Assembly (NCBI RefSeq): GCF_047303175.1
Contig: NZ_CP138945.1
Length of the DNA stretch: 64,000 nt
Reading direction: 5' to 3' (one strand)
Source of the DNA: Prochlorococcus_E sp000760215
GTDB lineage: Bacteria > Cyanobacteriota > Cyanobacteriia > PCC-6307 > Cyanobiaceae
The translations under genes were made by a program, and so were the position numbers. The notes under the pieces are model-generated. The model did not search any database. It was not told the origin of the DNA and worked only from the letters and a program-made list of their open reading frames with translations. Of the stretch, positions 28,813-36,636 are shown piece by piece (within the stretch, counting starts at the first letter, position 1; each line of letters starts with the position of its first letter).

Positions 28813-31275
28813 ATGAATTTGGCATCTAATTTATTATCTAAAGGACTAATTAAAAATAATAGAAGGGATATTATTCTTCTTTTAAGTTTATGGCTCTTTT
28901 CAGTAATTTCAGATCTTATATGGGTGATATTACATCAAGCACCCCCTAGATGGGACCAGGCTTTTCATTTATCAAATCTATATAAGATGTCTTACTTGTT
29001 AGAATCTTATGAACTTTTTAATAATAGTTGGTGGCATCAAATCCTTACGGTTACTGATAGTTATCGTGGTCCCCTTACCTATATACTTTCAACTCCAATA
29101 TTTTTATTATTAGGCTCAACATATAAAGCAGCTATTTTATCAAATAGCGCTTTTAATTTTTTGCTTATCGGTTCTATATACTGTCTAGGTAGATTTATTG
29201 GATCTAGAGATATTGCTTTATGGGGATCATTTTTTACTACATTTGCACCTGCATTAGTTACGCAAAGAACTGATTATTTGATTGATTTTAGTTTGACATC
29301 AATATTTTCTTGTTGTTGGTTAATCTTAACTATTTGGAATTATAAGTTAAATAAATTAAATCTTATTCTTTCAATTTTAGCAGGTTCTTTTTTAGGCTTG
29401 ACTTTTTTAGTTAGGCCTACAGGAATCATTTTCCTAATATTTCCATTTTTAATTATACTCTTCAAAATCTTATTTTCTATTATTAAGCGAAATTATTATC
29501 CTATAATTAATTCTTTAGTCTTATCTACATCTTTCATTGTAATTATTTATCCCTGGTTCAGTATTAATTGGTTAACTATTTTAACTAATTTAAATAAGGC
29601 TAGACAGTGGGGTATATCTTATCAGGAAGGACTTGAAGCTAATACTTTAGGTGGATTTATCTACTACCCATTTTTGATACCAAAAATGATAGGTGCTTCT
29701 TTAGTAGGAAGTATCCTGGCTGTTTTCGTTGTTTCTTTAATCTTTAAATATAGATTATCTTTAACAACTTTATATTCTAAAAATACATCTAATAAGAGTA
29801 TTAGATTATGGCTTTTAAGTTTGCCACTAGGTGGAATAATAATTTGTACTTTAATGACAACAAAAGACTATCGTTTTATATTGCCTCTAATACCTCAATT
29901 TTGTATTTTATTAGCCACAACATTAATTTCATTCAATCTAAAGCCCATCTTTAGTAGATACTTCTATAATTTGCTGATATGTATAACATTATTGTCATTT
30001 TTATGGAATCAATTTGGAATAGGATTTAATCTTTCTTCTTTTCCATCTAATAAGCCTATTAGGATTGCTCAATGGCCATTAAAATCAATTGTAGAAGAAA
30101 TCCGAAGAGAAAGTCCAAATCTAATATCTACTTTAGCAGTTTTACCTGATTCACCCTATTTGAATGCCTTTAACTTGGAAGCAGAAGGGCAAAGACAGAA
30201 TGCACTTGTTTCTGCAAGACAAATAGTTAGTAATATCAATAATATCCAGGAAGATTTAGATAATTTTGATTGGTTTTTAATTAAGACAGGTGATCAGGGA
30301 ATTATGAGCAATGACAAGCAAATTAAATTGACAAAATTACTCTTAGACTCACCTTCGTTTGTTGTTTTTAGAGAGTGGAACTTGCCAGATGAAAGCAAGG
30401 CAATATTGCTAAAAAGAGAACCTTTAAGTGTGATTATTGGAGATGGTAAGTGTAGTATTAATTCTATTAATGTAAATTTCAGTTCTATTCCTGGAGGTTT
30501 AAATATTGCACTAAATGGATTTATGAAGCAATTACGAAATCACAGTATAATCTTAGATTTCAAAACTGATAAAAAAACTTTAAATTTCGATCATAGATTA
30601 GGTCAGGGAATGATTAAGGGAGAACAAATAAATGATAATAGATGCATCCAAATTTCTCAAAACTTTCAATTAAACATAGATAGTAATATTAATGAAGATT
30701 CCCTTAGTCTTCAGCCAAGTGTTAAACTAATTTCAGATAATGGATCCTATACACCTATCTCATATAGTAGAGAACCATTTCTTTACGATTCCTCTAATAC
30801 TAATATAAGCCTATCAAGCAATAGAATTAATGAGTTATTAAAGATGGGTAAGATGCTTAGGAATGGTAAATTTGATAACTTATTTGATAAAGTCGCTCAA
30901 ATCAATCAAAGTGATCCTTACCAATTTTATTTATCTGATGCTGAACATATATTTTTATATAGAATACAAGAAGATCCAAGTAATTTAGATTACCTATATT
31001 CACTTACTCTTACTCAGGTATTACAACGTAAGGCAAAATTAGCCTCTCATACATTGGCAACTTTGAATTTACTAGATCCTTCTAATGAATATGCATTTTT
31101 AGCCAGAGCAATTGTAGAACTATATAGCTTCCATCCTAAAAATTCAATTGAACTTACAGAAACAGTACTTCAACTTTCATCAGACCCTTATATAATCGAA
31201 ATTGCAAGTTATGTGAAGATTATAGCTAATTTAATCATGCTTAATATAATACCTTTTATAGAATATATTTCATAA
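28813..31275 (+). CDS. Large GT-C type membrane glycosyltransferase with soluble C-terminal half
   Basis: This 820-residue protein has ten or more membrane segments in residues 18-400, then a soluble region of about 400 residues. The first outer loop has RWDQAFHLSNLYKM, with an Asp placed like the catalytic acid of GT39/GT83 enzymes, and VTDSYRGPLTYIL follows. The distal 110 residues look like helical repeat pairs, TPR-like (SLTLTQVLQRKAKLAS, then LAFLARAIVEL-type helices), and the middle is beta-rich. It is not a standard family length, and the soluble half could be an acceptor-recognition module. It is last of the tightly packed four-gene run before gmd. Confidence is high for a GT-C membrane enzyme and low for the exact activity. 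Confidence 0.75.
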   Translation: MNLASNLLSKGLIKNNRRDIILLLSLWLFSVISDLIWVILHQAPPRWDQAFHLSNLYKMSYLLESYELFNNSWWHQILTVTDSYRGPLTYILSTPIFLLLGSTYKAAILSNSAFNFLLIGSIYCLGRFIGSRDIALWGSFFTTFAPALVTQRTDYLIDFSLTSIFSCCWLILTIWNYKLNKLNLILSILAGSFLGLTFLVRPTGIIFLIFPFLIILFKILFSIIKRNYYPIINSLVLSTSFIVIIYPWFSINWLTILTNLNKARQWGISYQEGLEANTLGGFIYYPFLIPKMIGASLVGSILAVFVVSLIFKYRLSLTTLYSKNTSNKSIRLWLLSLPLGGIIICTLMTTKDYRFILPLIPQFCILLATTLISFNLKPIFSRYFYNLLICITLLSFLWNQFGIGFNLSSFPSNKPIRIAQWPLKSIVEEIRRESPNLISTLAVLPDSPYLNAFNLEAEGQRQNALVSARQIVSNINNIQEDLDNFDWFLIKTGDQGIMSNDKQIKLTKLLLDSPSFVVFREWNLPDESKAILLKREPLSVIIGDGKCSINSINVNFSSIPGGLNIALNGFMKQLRNHSIILDFKTDKKTLNFDHRLGQGMIKGEQINDNRCIQISQNFQLNIDSNINEDSLSLQPSVKLISDNGSYTPISYSREPFLYDSSNTNISLSSNRINELLKMGKMLRNGKFDNLFDKVAQINQSDPYQFYLSDAEHIFLYRIQEDPSNLDYLYSLTLTQVLQRKAKLASHTLATLNLLDPSNEYAFLARAIVELYSFHPKNSIELTETVLQLSSDPYIIEIASYVKIIANLIMLNIIPFIEYIS

Positions 31276-31370
31276 GATTTTAGAGGATATACTACTATCT
31301 ATAAGCTTTAGCATTTTCGAATATAATATAGAATATTTTTATATTAGTTTTTAGTGGTTTTAGGCAATCT

Positions 31371-32498
31371 ATGCAAGTCAATAAAAAAACAGCACTGATT
31401 ACTGGAATTACTGGTCAGGATGGAAGTTATCTTGCTGAATTGCTTTTATCAAAGGGTTATATAGTGCATGGTATTAAGCGAAGAGCGAGTACTTTCAATA
31501 CAAATCGAATAGACCATTTATATCAAGACCCTCATGTATCAGAACAAAGTTTGATTCTTCATTATGGCGATTTAACCGATAGCACAAATCTCATTAGGAT
31601 TGTGCAACAAGTAGAGCCTGATGAGATATATAACCTTGGGGCTCAAAGTCATGTCGCAGTAAGTTTTGAAGCTGCAGAATATACAGCCAACTGTGATGGT
31701 TTAGGTACGTTGAGAATTTTAGAAGCTGTTCGTATGTTGGGTCTTTCCAAAAAAACTAAAATTTATCAGGCTAGTACAAGTGAGCTTTATGGATTAGTTC
31801 AAGAAACTCCACAAACTGAATCAACACCATTTTATCCTCGTAGTCCTTATGCGGTTGCAAAATTATATGCTTATTGGATAACTGTGAATTATAGAGAAGC
31901 TTATGGAATGTACGCATGTAATGGCATTCTTTTCAATCATGAATCTCCTAGAAGAGGTGAGACGTTTGTTACACGGAAAATTACTCGTGGTTTAGCGCGA
32001 ATAGATGCTGGATTAGATCATTGCTTGTATATGGGCAATCTTGATTCTTTAAGAGATTGGGGTCATGCGAGGGATTATGTTGAAATGCAATGGTTAATGC
32101 TTCAACAAGAAACACCAGAAGATTACGTTATAGCAACAGGTCGTCAGGAAAGTGTTAGGCATTTTATTGAGTTAACTGCAAAGGAACTAGGTTGGGGTTC
32201 TATTAAATGGGAAGGCAGAGATATTAATGAAATTGGTTTTCGAGAGGATACTGGGCAATTAGTTATACGTATTGATCCCCGTTACTTTCGCCCTGCTGAA
32301 GTTGAAACTTTATTAGGTGAAGCTAAAAAAGCCCATCAAAAGTTAGGATGGAAACCGACAACAACTCTTGAGCAAATAGTTTCTGAGATGGTTTCTTTAG
32401 ATAAACAAGAAGCTGCTAAAGAAGCTTTATTAAACAGTCAAGGTTTCTCAGTCATGAGCCCTGTTGAATCGCCCCCATCTAATTCCACAATTATATAA
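31371..32498 (+). CDS. gmd: GDP-mannose 4,6-dehydratase
   Basis: This NADP-dependent short-chain dehydrogenase converts GDP-D-mannose to GDP-4-keto-6-deoxymannose, the first step to GDP-L-fucose. The N-terminal Rossmann motif is GITGQDGSYLAE. The GDP-mannose dehydratase mark VHGIKRRASTFNTNRIDHLY follows, then the Ser/Thr-Tyr-Lys set with YAVAKLY near residue 160, and LFNHESPRRGETFVTRKI. At 375 residues it is a little longer than E. coli Gmd because of a Ser/Pro-rich tail. It begins 95 bases after the large glycosyltransferase and 14 bases before fcl, forming a two-gene sugar-nucleotide unit. Confidence 0.95.
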   Translation: MQVNKKTALITGITGQDGSYLAELLLSKGYIVHGIKRRASTFNTNRIDHLYQDPHVSEQSLILHYGDLTDSTNLIRIVQQVEPDEIYNLGAQSHVAVSFEAAEYTANCDGLGTLRILEAVRMLGLSKKTKIYQASTSELYGLVQETPQTESTPFYPRSPYAVAKLYAYWITVNYREAYGMYACNGILFNHESPRRGETFVTRKITRGLARIDAGLDHCLYMGNLDSLRDWGHARDYVEMQWLMLQQETPEDYVIATGRQESVRHFIELTAKELGWGSIKWEGRDINEIGFREDTGQLVIRIDPRYFRPAEVETLLGEAKKAHQKLGWKPTTTLEQIVSEMVSLDKQEAAKEALLNSQGFSVMSPVESPPSNSTII

Positions 32499-32512
32499 TT
32501 TTTTTATAAATT

Positions 32513-33517
32513 ATGATTTCTAATGGCTTGATAAAAAAAGAGGATAAAATTTTTGTTGCTGGGCATAAAGGCATGGCTGGATCTGCTATTTGCCGCTCTT
32601 TACTGAATAATGGATTTGAAAATATTTTAACTATTGATCGCAATCAATTAGATTTAACTGACTTTAACAAGGTGAGAAGTTGGTTTTCTAATCACCAGCC
32701 AACAATAGTAATTCTTGCTGCAGCAAAAGTAGGTGGGATTGAAGCTAATAGAAGTTATCCTGTAGATTTTATTTTAGATAATATGAAAATACAAAATAAT
32801 GTCATTGAGAATTCTTGGAAGAATAATGTAAGAAGATTTCTTTTCCTTGGTAGTAGTTGTATTTACCCTAAATCTGCTCCCCAACCTATTAAAGAAGAAA
32901 GTTTATTAACCAGTTCCTTGGAGGCAACTAATGAATGGTATGCGATAGCTAAAATTTCAGGTTTAAAGTTATGTCAAGCATTAAGACAGCAATATGGATT
33001 TGATGCGATTACTTTAATGCCTACAAATTTGTACGGACCTGGTGATAACTATCATATTCAAAATAGTCATGTTCTACCTGCTTTTATTAGACGATTTTAT
33101 GAGGCAAAAAATAATGGAGATTCAATTATTGAATGTTGGGGAAGTGGTTCACCTTATAGAGAGTTTCTTCATGTTGACGATTTGGGATCGGCTTGTCTTT
33201 TTGCTCTGAATCATTGGGACCCTCAATCATTAAATGCTCCTATTGATTCTTATGGTAAACCTTTAAATTTTTTAAATGTCGGGACTGGTGTGGATATTAG
33301 AATCAGTGATTTGGCTCAAGCAGTAGCAAAGGCAGTTGGCTATTTGGGTGAGATCAAGTGGGATAGAACAAAGCCTGATGGAACTCTTAAAAAGCAGTTA
33401 GATGTTGCTAATTTATCAAATTTAGGTTGGAAATCTTCTATTTCTTTAGATGAAGGATTAATTAGCACAATTTTAGATTTTAAAGAGCAATTTAAAAATA
33501 AGAATGTAAGATTTTGA
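32513..33517 (+). CDS. fcl: GDP-L-fucose synthase (4-keto-6-deoxymannose epimerase/reductase)
   Basis: The enzyme epimerises and reduces the product of Gmd to GDP-L-fucose. The 334-residue product shows the family N-terminal GHKGMAGSAICRSL, then AAAKVGGIEANRSYPVDFI, the FLGSSCIYPKSAPQPIKE catalytic-Ser/Cys block, and EWYAIAKISGLKLCQ with the Tyr-Lys pair near residue 143. NLYGPGDNYH completes the set. It directly follows gmd, so the pair makes GDP-fucose for the adjacent glycosyltransferases or for general envelope glycans. It is followed by the tmRNA gene on the other strand. Confidence 0.95.
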   Translation: MISNGLIKKEDKIFVAGHKGMAGSAICRSLLNNGFENILTIDRNQLDLTDFNKVRSWFSNHQPTIVILAAAKVGGIEANRSYPVDFILDNMKIQNNVIENSWKNNVRRFLFLGSSCIYPKSAPQPIKEESLLTSSLEATNEWYAIAKISGLKLCQALRQQYGFDAITLMPTNLYGPGDNYHIQNSHVLPAFIRRFYEAKNNGDSIIECWGSGSPYREFLHVDDLGSACLFALNHWDPQSLNAPIDSYGKPLNFLNVGTGVDIRISDLAQAVAKAVGYLGEIKWDRTKPDGTLKKQLDVANLSNLGWKSSISLDEGLISTILDFKEQFKNKNVRF

Positions 33518-33549
33518 GTAATGATTGCTTCTTCATTATTTAATTTGAT

Positions 33550-33565
33550 GGGGCCTTCCAGCCCC
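33550..33565. terminator. GC hairpin between fcl and tmRNA
   Basis: GGGGC, a six-base loop and GCCCC form a five-pair hairpin in an otherwise AT-rich gap. It lies 33 bases past the fcl stop and at the far end of the minus-strand tmRNA gene. It may end transcription or RNA from either side, or be part of the mature coding RNA. There is no strong T-run, so the terminator label is tentative. Confidence 0.4.
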
Positions 33566-33822
33566 AATGAATCATTTGGTTGATAAGGCTGATCTCACCT
33601 CATCTCCCTTAAAGGGTCAAGCAGCAACAGGGGCTGTTTGACGGGAGAAACTAACGATTTTGTTAGCATTTGTGTTTTAGCTCTAACCGAGCAGGCTTCA
33701 GTCATACTCCTTGAATCCCGTCGAAACCATTGCAGCCCCAAATAAATGGAGCTGAGCGGAATCGAACCGCTGTCCGAGAAGCTGGTTTGAATCACCTAGT
33801 CCATTCAAAAATGGACATCTCT
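33555..33822 (-). ncRNA. ssrA: tmRNA, circularly permuted two-piece form
   Basis: Read on the minus strand, the gene first gives the acceptor piece: a T arm with GGTTCGATTCC and the 3' acceptor strand CAGCTCC plus discriminator A ending at 33747. A seven-base spacer (33740-33746) follows, and then the coding piece, starting GGGGCTGCAATGG at 33739. GGGGCTG and CAGCTCC pair as a seven-pair acceptor stem including G-U. The tag frame at 33667-33617 reads ANKIVSFSRQTAPVAA then TGA. The order (3' half before 5' half) is the permuted arrangement known for alpha-cyanobacteria, which is processed to two RNAs. CCA is not encoded. A 7-bp hairpin at 33799-33816 lies at the 5' end. Outer ends are approximate. 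Confidence 0.95.
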
Positions 33823-33899
33823 ATTCTGACAGATCTACCAATATCTAGTTCTAAAAAAATATTTCTAAATGACTATGTATTACTTCTTACAATTAATAA

Positions 33900-35024
33900 A
33901 TGAATTTATTAGCAGTTTTACCTCAAGGTTTAGAAGAGGCTGGTTCTGTGGAATTGAAGAATCTTGGTGCTACATCTGTTTCTTCTTCTCGTGGAAGTGT
34001 CAGATGCAAGGTTGATTTAGCATGTTTTTATCGATTACACCTTCAAGCTCGATTACCATTTCGCTTTCTTAGAGAAATTAGTCAGTTTCCTTGTATTAAC
34101 CAAGAATCACTCTACACAGGTGTTCAAAATGCTTTTGATTGGTCTAAATGGTTAAAACCTTCGACTAGTTTTAGAGTTGATGTCACTGGAAAAACAGGTG
34201 ATTTAAACCATAGTCATTTCACAGCTTTACAAGTGAAAAATGCTTTAGTGGATTTACAGCGCAGTATTTGGGGAAAGCGTTCAGATATTAATTTGCATTG
34301 TCCAGCTCTTTGCATTCACTTACATCTGTTTTCTGGATATGGAATTTTAAGTTTGGATACCTCTGCCACTAGTTTGCATCGTCGAGGTTATAGAGCTGCT
34401 ATGGGCATTGCTCCTTTAAAAGAGAATATTGCTGCAGGGTTAATCAAACTTTCCAATTGGAATGATTCTTTGACTTTGTTAGACCCGTTTTGTGGCTCAG
34501 CAACATTTTTGTTAGAGGCTGCAAGTATCTCTAGAGGCATTGCCAGTGGATTGAATAGGGAATTTCTCTTTCAAACTTGGCCAGATTTTGATAAATCCTT
34601 ATGGATCAATGAAAGATCTATTGCAAAAACACTCTTTTTACCTCAAAAAAAGTTGCCTAGAATTGTGGGATATGAGGAGAATCTTCAAATAGCAAATCAA
34701 GCCAAAGATAATATTTTAAGTGCTGGTCTTAATAAAGATATTGAAATAATTAGTGCTGATTTTACTAAGATTAGATTTCCTCAATTACCAGGAGTAATTG
34801 TTTGTAATCCTCCTTATGGTAAACGAATTGGTAAGTTTAATGATTTGAAGACTTTGTACCAAGAGTTTGGGCAATTTTTAAAAGAATATGCTTCTGGATG
34901 GGACCTATGGTTGCTTAATGGCAATGCAAAATTAAGTAATTTTCTAGGAATGAAGTGTTCTAGACGTTTTCCTGTAAGTAATGGAGGGATTGATTGTAGA
35001 TGGCTACATTACAAAATTCATTGA
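33900..35024 (+). CDS. THUMP-domain RNA N2-guanine methyltransferase (RlmL-like)
   Basis: This 374-residue enzyme resembles the N-terminal module of RlmL/YcbY, which methylates a guanine of 23S rRNA. An N-terminal ferredoxin-like plus THUMP region (about residues 1-160) binds RNA. The Rossmann domain contains LDPFCGSATFLLEAA near residues 197-211 and the catalytic NPPYGKRIG near 302-310. The length lacks the second methyltransferase of E. coli RlmL, as in most cyanobacterial and Gram-positive homologues. It overlaps the end of the convergent holin-like gene by seven bases. The exact target base is inference. Confidence 0.85.
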   Translation: MNLLAVLPQGLEEAGSVELKNLGATSVSSSRGSVRCKVDLACFYRLHLQARLPFRFLREISQFPCINQESLYTGVQNAFDWSKWLKPSTSFRVDVTGKTGDLNHSHFTALQVKNALVDLQRSIWGKRSDINLHCPALCIHLHLFSGYGILSLDTSATSLHRRGYRAAMGIAPLKENIAAGLIKLSNWNDSLTLLDPFCGSATFLLEAASISRGIASGLNREFLFQTWPDFDKSLWINERSIAKTLFLPQKKLPRIVGYEENLQIANQAKDNILSAGLNKDIEIISADFTKIRFPQLPGVIVCNPPYGKRIGKFNDLKTLYQEFGQFLKEYASGWDLWLLNGNAKLSNFLGMKCSRRFPVSNGGIDCRWLHYKIH

Positions 35025-35407
35025 GTCTTTCCAAAAACAGCTTTTGTGCTTTTAGAGATTCCTTCTAGAGTTTCTGGTAAGTATGGCCCCTTTGTTAAAT
35101 AACCTCCTAAGCGAAGACTAATTCCAGCTAGTGATACATTAATCAATGCTAAGACAAATAATGCATTCTCTATATTCCAATTAAACGTTGTTTGCATCCA
35201 AATTACTAAGATGATCTCTAGTGCTAATAAGGTGAAAAGCATTAAAAGACCTCCCATTGCTAGAAAAATACCTCCACTGATTAGCCTTCTTTTTTCACGA
35301 TCAACTTCTTTAAGTGCAATTCGGACATGAAGATCCATAATTGAACTTGCTAATGCAGTAACTCTTGCTGCTGCTCCCCCACTTTTAGAGCGATCTTGAT
35401 CTTGCAT
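35018..35407 (-). CDS. YqjE/Holin-X family membrane protein
   Basis: This 129-residue membrane protein has two hydrophobic segments at about residues 45-70 and 80-100, separated by a short polar turn, with a basic amphipathic helix before them. The pattern matches the actinobacterial holin-X / YqjE family (superfamily III holin-like), named for topology and not known to lyse cells. It begins one base past the YqjD/DUF883-like gene (overlapping), repeating the yqjD-yqjE pairing known in proteobacteria. A structural membrane role is likely; nothing more specific can be said. Confidence 0.75.
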   Translation of the reverse strand: MQDQDRSKSGGAAARVTALASSIMDLHVRIALKEVDREKRRLISGGIFLAMGGLLMLFTLLALEIILVIWMQTTFNWNIENALFVLALINVSLAGISLRLGGYLTKGPYLPETLEGISKSTKAVFGKTQ

Positions 35408-35871
35408 TAAGGTCTTCTCCCACCAGAAAGAAGTATTCCTAAAAGTACACCCAAACCAGTTGCTATGCCAATTGCAAGAAGGGGTCTTTGTCTTACAGGC
35501 TTTTCAATACGCGGTCTTAGTGTGCTGTTTAATTCATCTAAAAGATCTTCTAATTGTTTTTCTAATGGCTCAAGATTGTCTGCAATGTATTTAGTTTGGT
35601 CACTTGCTGAATTGAAAAGATCTTCTAGTTGATTAAGGACTCCATTAGACGTTTTACCTGAATGGGATGAGATGACTTTAACTAATTCATCTAGACTTCC
35701 TCGGGTTGCTTCAATTGTTTGTTTTGCTAAATCCGGCCAATTTTCTTGAATTTTTGGCAGCAGCTCATCAAATTGCTCACTAAACCATTGGTTAGAGAGG
35801 CTTTGATTTTCAGAGGTTGGAGCGTTCAACGATGCCTGGGCCTCGTAAGATGCGGAATTCTCTGATTCCAT
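35407..35871 (-). CDS. YqjD/ElaB-like (DUF883) protein
   Basis: The 154-residue protein has a long amphipathic, acidic helical region (residues 25-115) and ends in RQRPLLAIGIATGLGVLLGILLSGGRRP. That is a glycine-rich C-terminal anchor with arginines, the hallmark of YqjD/ElaB/DUF883 proteins. In E. coli these tail-anchored proteins bind stationary-phase ribosomes at the membrane; whether this one does is not known. It overlaps the holin-X gene by one base and is its upstream partner. The N-terminal 25 residues are Ser/Asn-rich and probably disordered. Confidence 0.78.
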   Translation of the reverse strand: MESENSASYEAQASLNAPTSENQSLSNQWFSEQFDELLPKIQENWPDLAKQTIEATRGSLDELVKVISSHSGKTSNGVLNQLEDLFNSASDQTKYIADNLEPLEKQLEDLLDELNSTLRPRIEKPVRQRPLLAIGIATGLGVLLGILLSGGRRP

Positions 35872-36065
35872 AATTTCCAGACTGTTTTACAAAAAAGTAG
35901 TGAGCTCTTGGGCTATAAGGAACCCAGCTATTACTTCATTCTTTCAAAGAATAGCGTGGATGCAAGTAACTAACACTTGAAATAAAAGTCAAGTTCTACG
36001 ATTTCCAGCTTTTTCCTTTGATTTAATAACATTCAGACGTCGTCTTTGATTACATTTATTGCTAT

Positions 36066-36245
36066 ATGAAGGCTTCTAGTGCTAAGTATCATCATGTATC
36101 TAATTTAGCTATCATGGATGTCGGGTTGTCTGCAATGTTTTTTGCGTCGAATACCGTTCCTACAGATTTTGGTCTAGTTCTAGCAGCTCTTGCAGGGGCT
36201 GGCAGCTTGCTTTTAATCGCCTTAAGATTTGTCCCAAGCGATTAA
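36066..36245 (+). CDS. Small membrane protein, 59 residues
   Basis: The frame runs ATG at 36066 to TAA at 36243-36245. The product starts MKASSAKYHHVSNLAIMDVG, has a hydrophobic stretch from about residue 33 (DFGLVLAALAGAGSLLLIALRF) and ends VPSD. A terminator-like hairpin lies 33 bases after the stop, on the same strand, which supports expression as a separate small gene. The Gly/Ala-rich helix resembles those of small photosynthetic-membrane subunits, but I do not recognise the family. The gene is short enough to be missed by length filters. Confidence 0.65.
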   Translation: MKASSAKYHHVSNLAIMDVGLSAMFFASNTVPTDFGLVLAALAGAGSLLLIALRFVPSD

Positions 36246-36277
36246 ACTATTGCTAAAAAGTCAAAGTCTCATAAAGG

Positions 36278-36299
36278 AAATCCCCATATAGGGATTTTT
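36278..36299 (+). terminator. Rho-independent terminator
   Basis: AAATCCC at 36278-36284 and GGGATTT at 36291-36297 form a seven-pair stem with a six-base loop, running into a T-run on the plus strand (36294-36299). It stands 33 bases after the 59-residue membrane protein gene and is the clearest intrinsic terminator in the window. Confidence 0.75.
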
Positions 36300-36389
36300 C
36301 TTGATGCTTTGTAAGTATGAAAATTCTTTGATTTAATTCAGTTAATATTAAGATCTGCTATTTTATTTTAATGATTTAATTTCATTTAA

Positions 36390-36569
36390 ATGTCACTAAT
36401 AGACAACAATTATGACTTGAGTATGCAATACCAATTTGAACTAGAAACCTTAAAGCGTTCCATTGCAGACTTTAATGACATAGATCTTCTTAAAGAAATA
36501 TCTATGCAATTATTGGAATTATGTAAGAAAAAAATTATAATATCTAAAATTGCATCGAAACAAATATGA
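36390..36569 (+). CDS. Small helical protein, 59 residues, weakly NblA-like
   Basis: The frame runs ATG at 36390 to TGA at 36567-36569. The product contains MQYQFELETLKRSIADFNDI then LLKEISMQLLELCKKKI: two amphipathic helices in a hairpin. The pattern of an FxLExLK-like first helix and a KEIS-x-LLEL second helix recalls NblA and similar small cyanobacterial helical proteins. The likeness is by eye only and could be general helix composition. It stands alone between the terminator and the next plus-strand gene. Coding potential is supported by length, by the heptad-like hydrophobic pattern and by lack of any other feature in the gap. Confidence 0.55.
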   Translation: MSLIDNNYDLSMQYQFELETLKRSIADFNDIDLLKEISMQLLELCKKKIIISKIASKQI

Positions 36570-36636
36570 AAATTGATATTAGGAGATTTTATTCATACTT
36601 ACTTATTATTTTTGCAATCAATTAGAATAGAAAATA

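Noticed and set aside
33595..33795. Minus-strand open frame of 66 codons
   Set aside because: It lies wholly inside the permuted tmRNA; its reading frame is a by-product of the RNA sequence.
22681..33900. Search for integrase, transposase or flanking direct repeats of the glycosylation region
   Set aside because: No such protein and no obvious second copy of the tmRNA end near argJ could be seen by eye, so the island is described as a candidate only.
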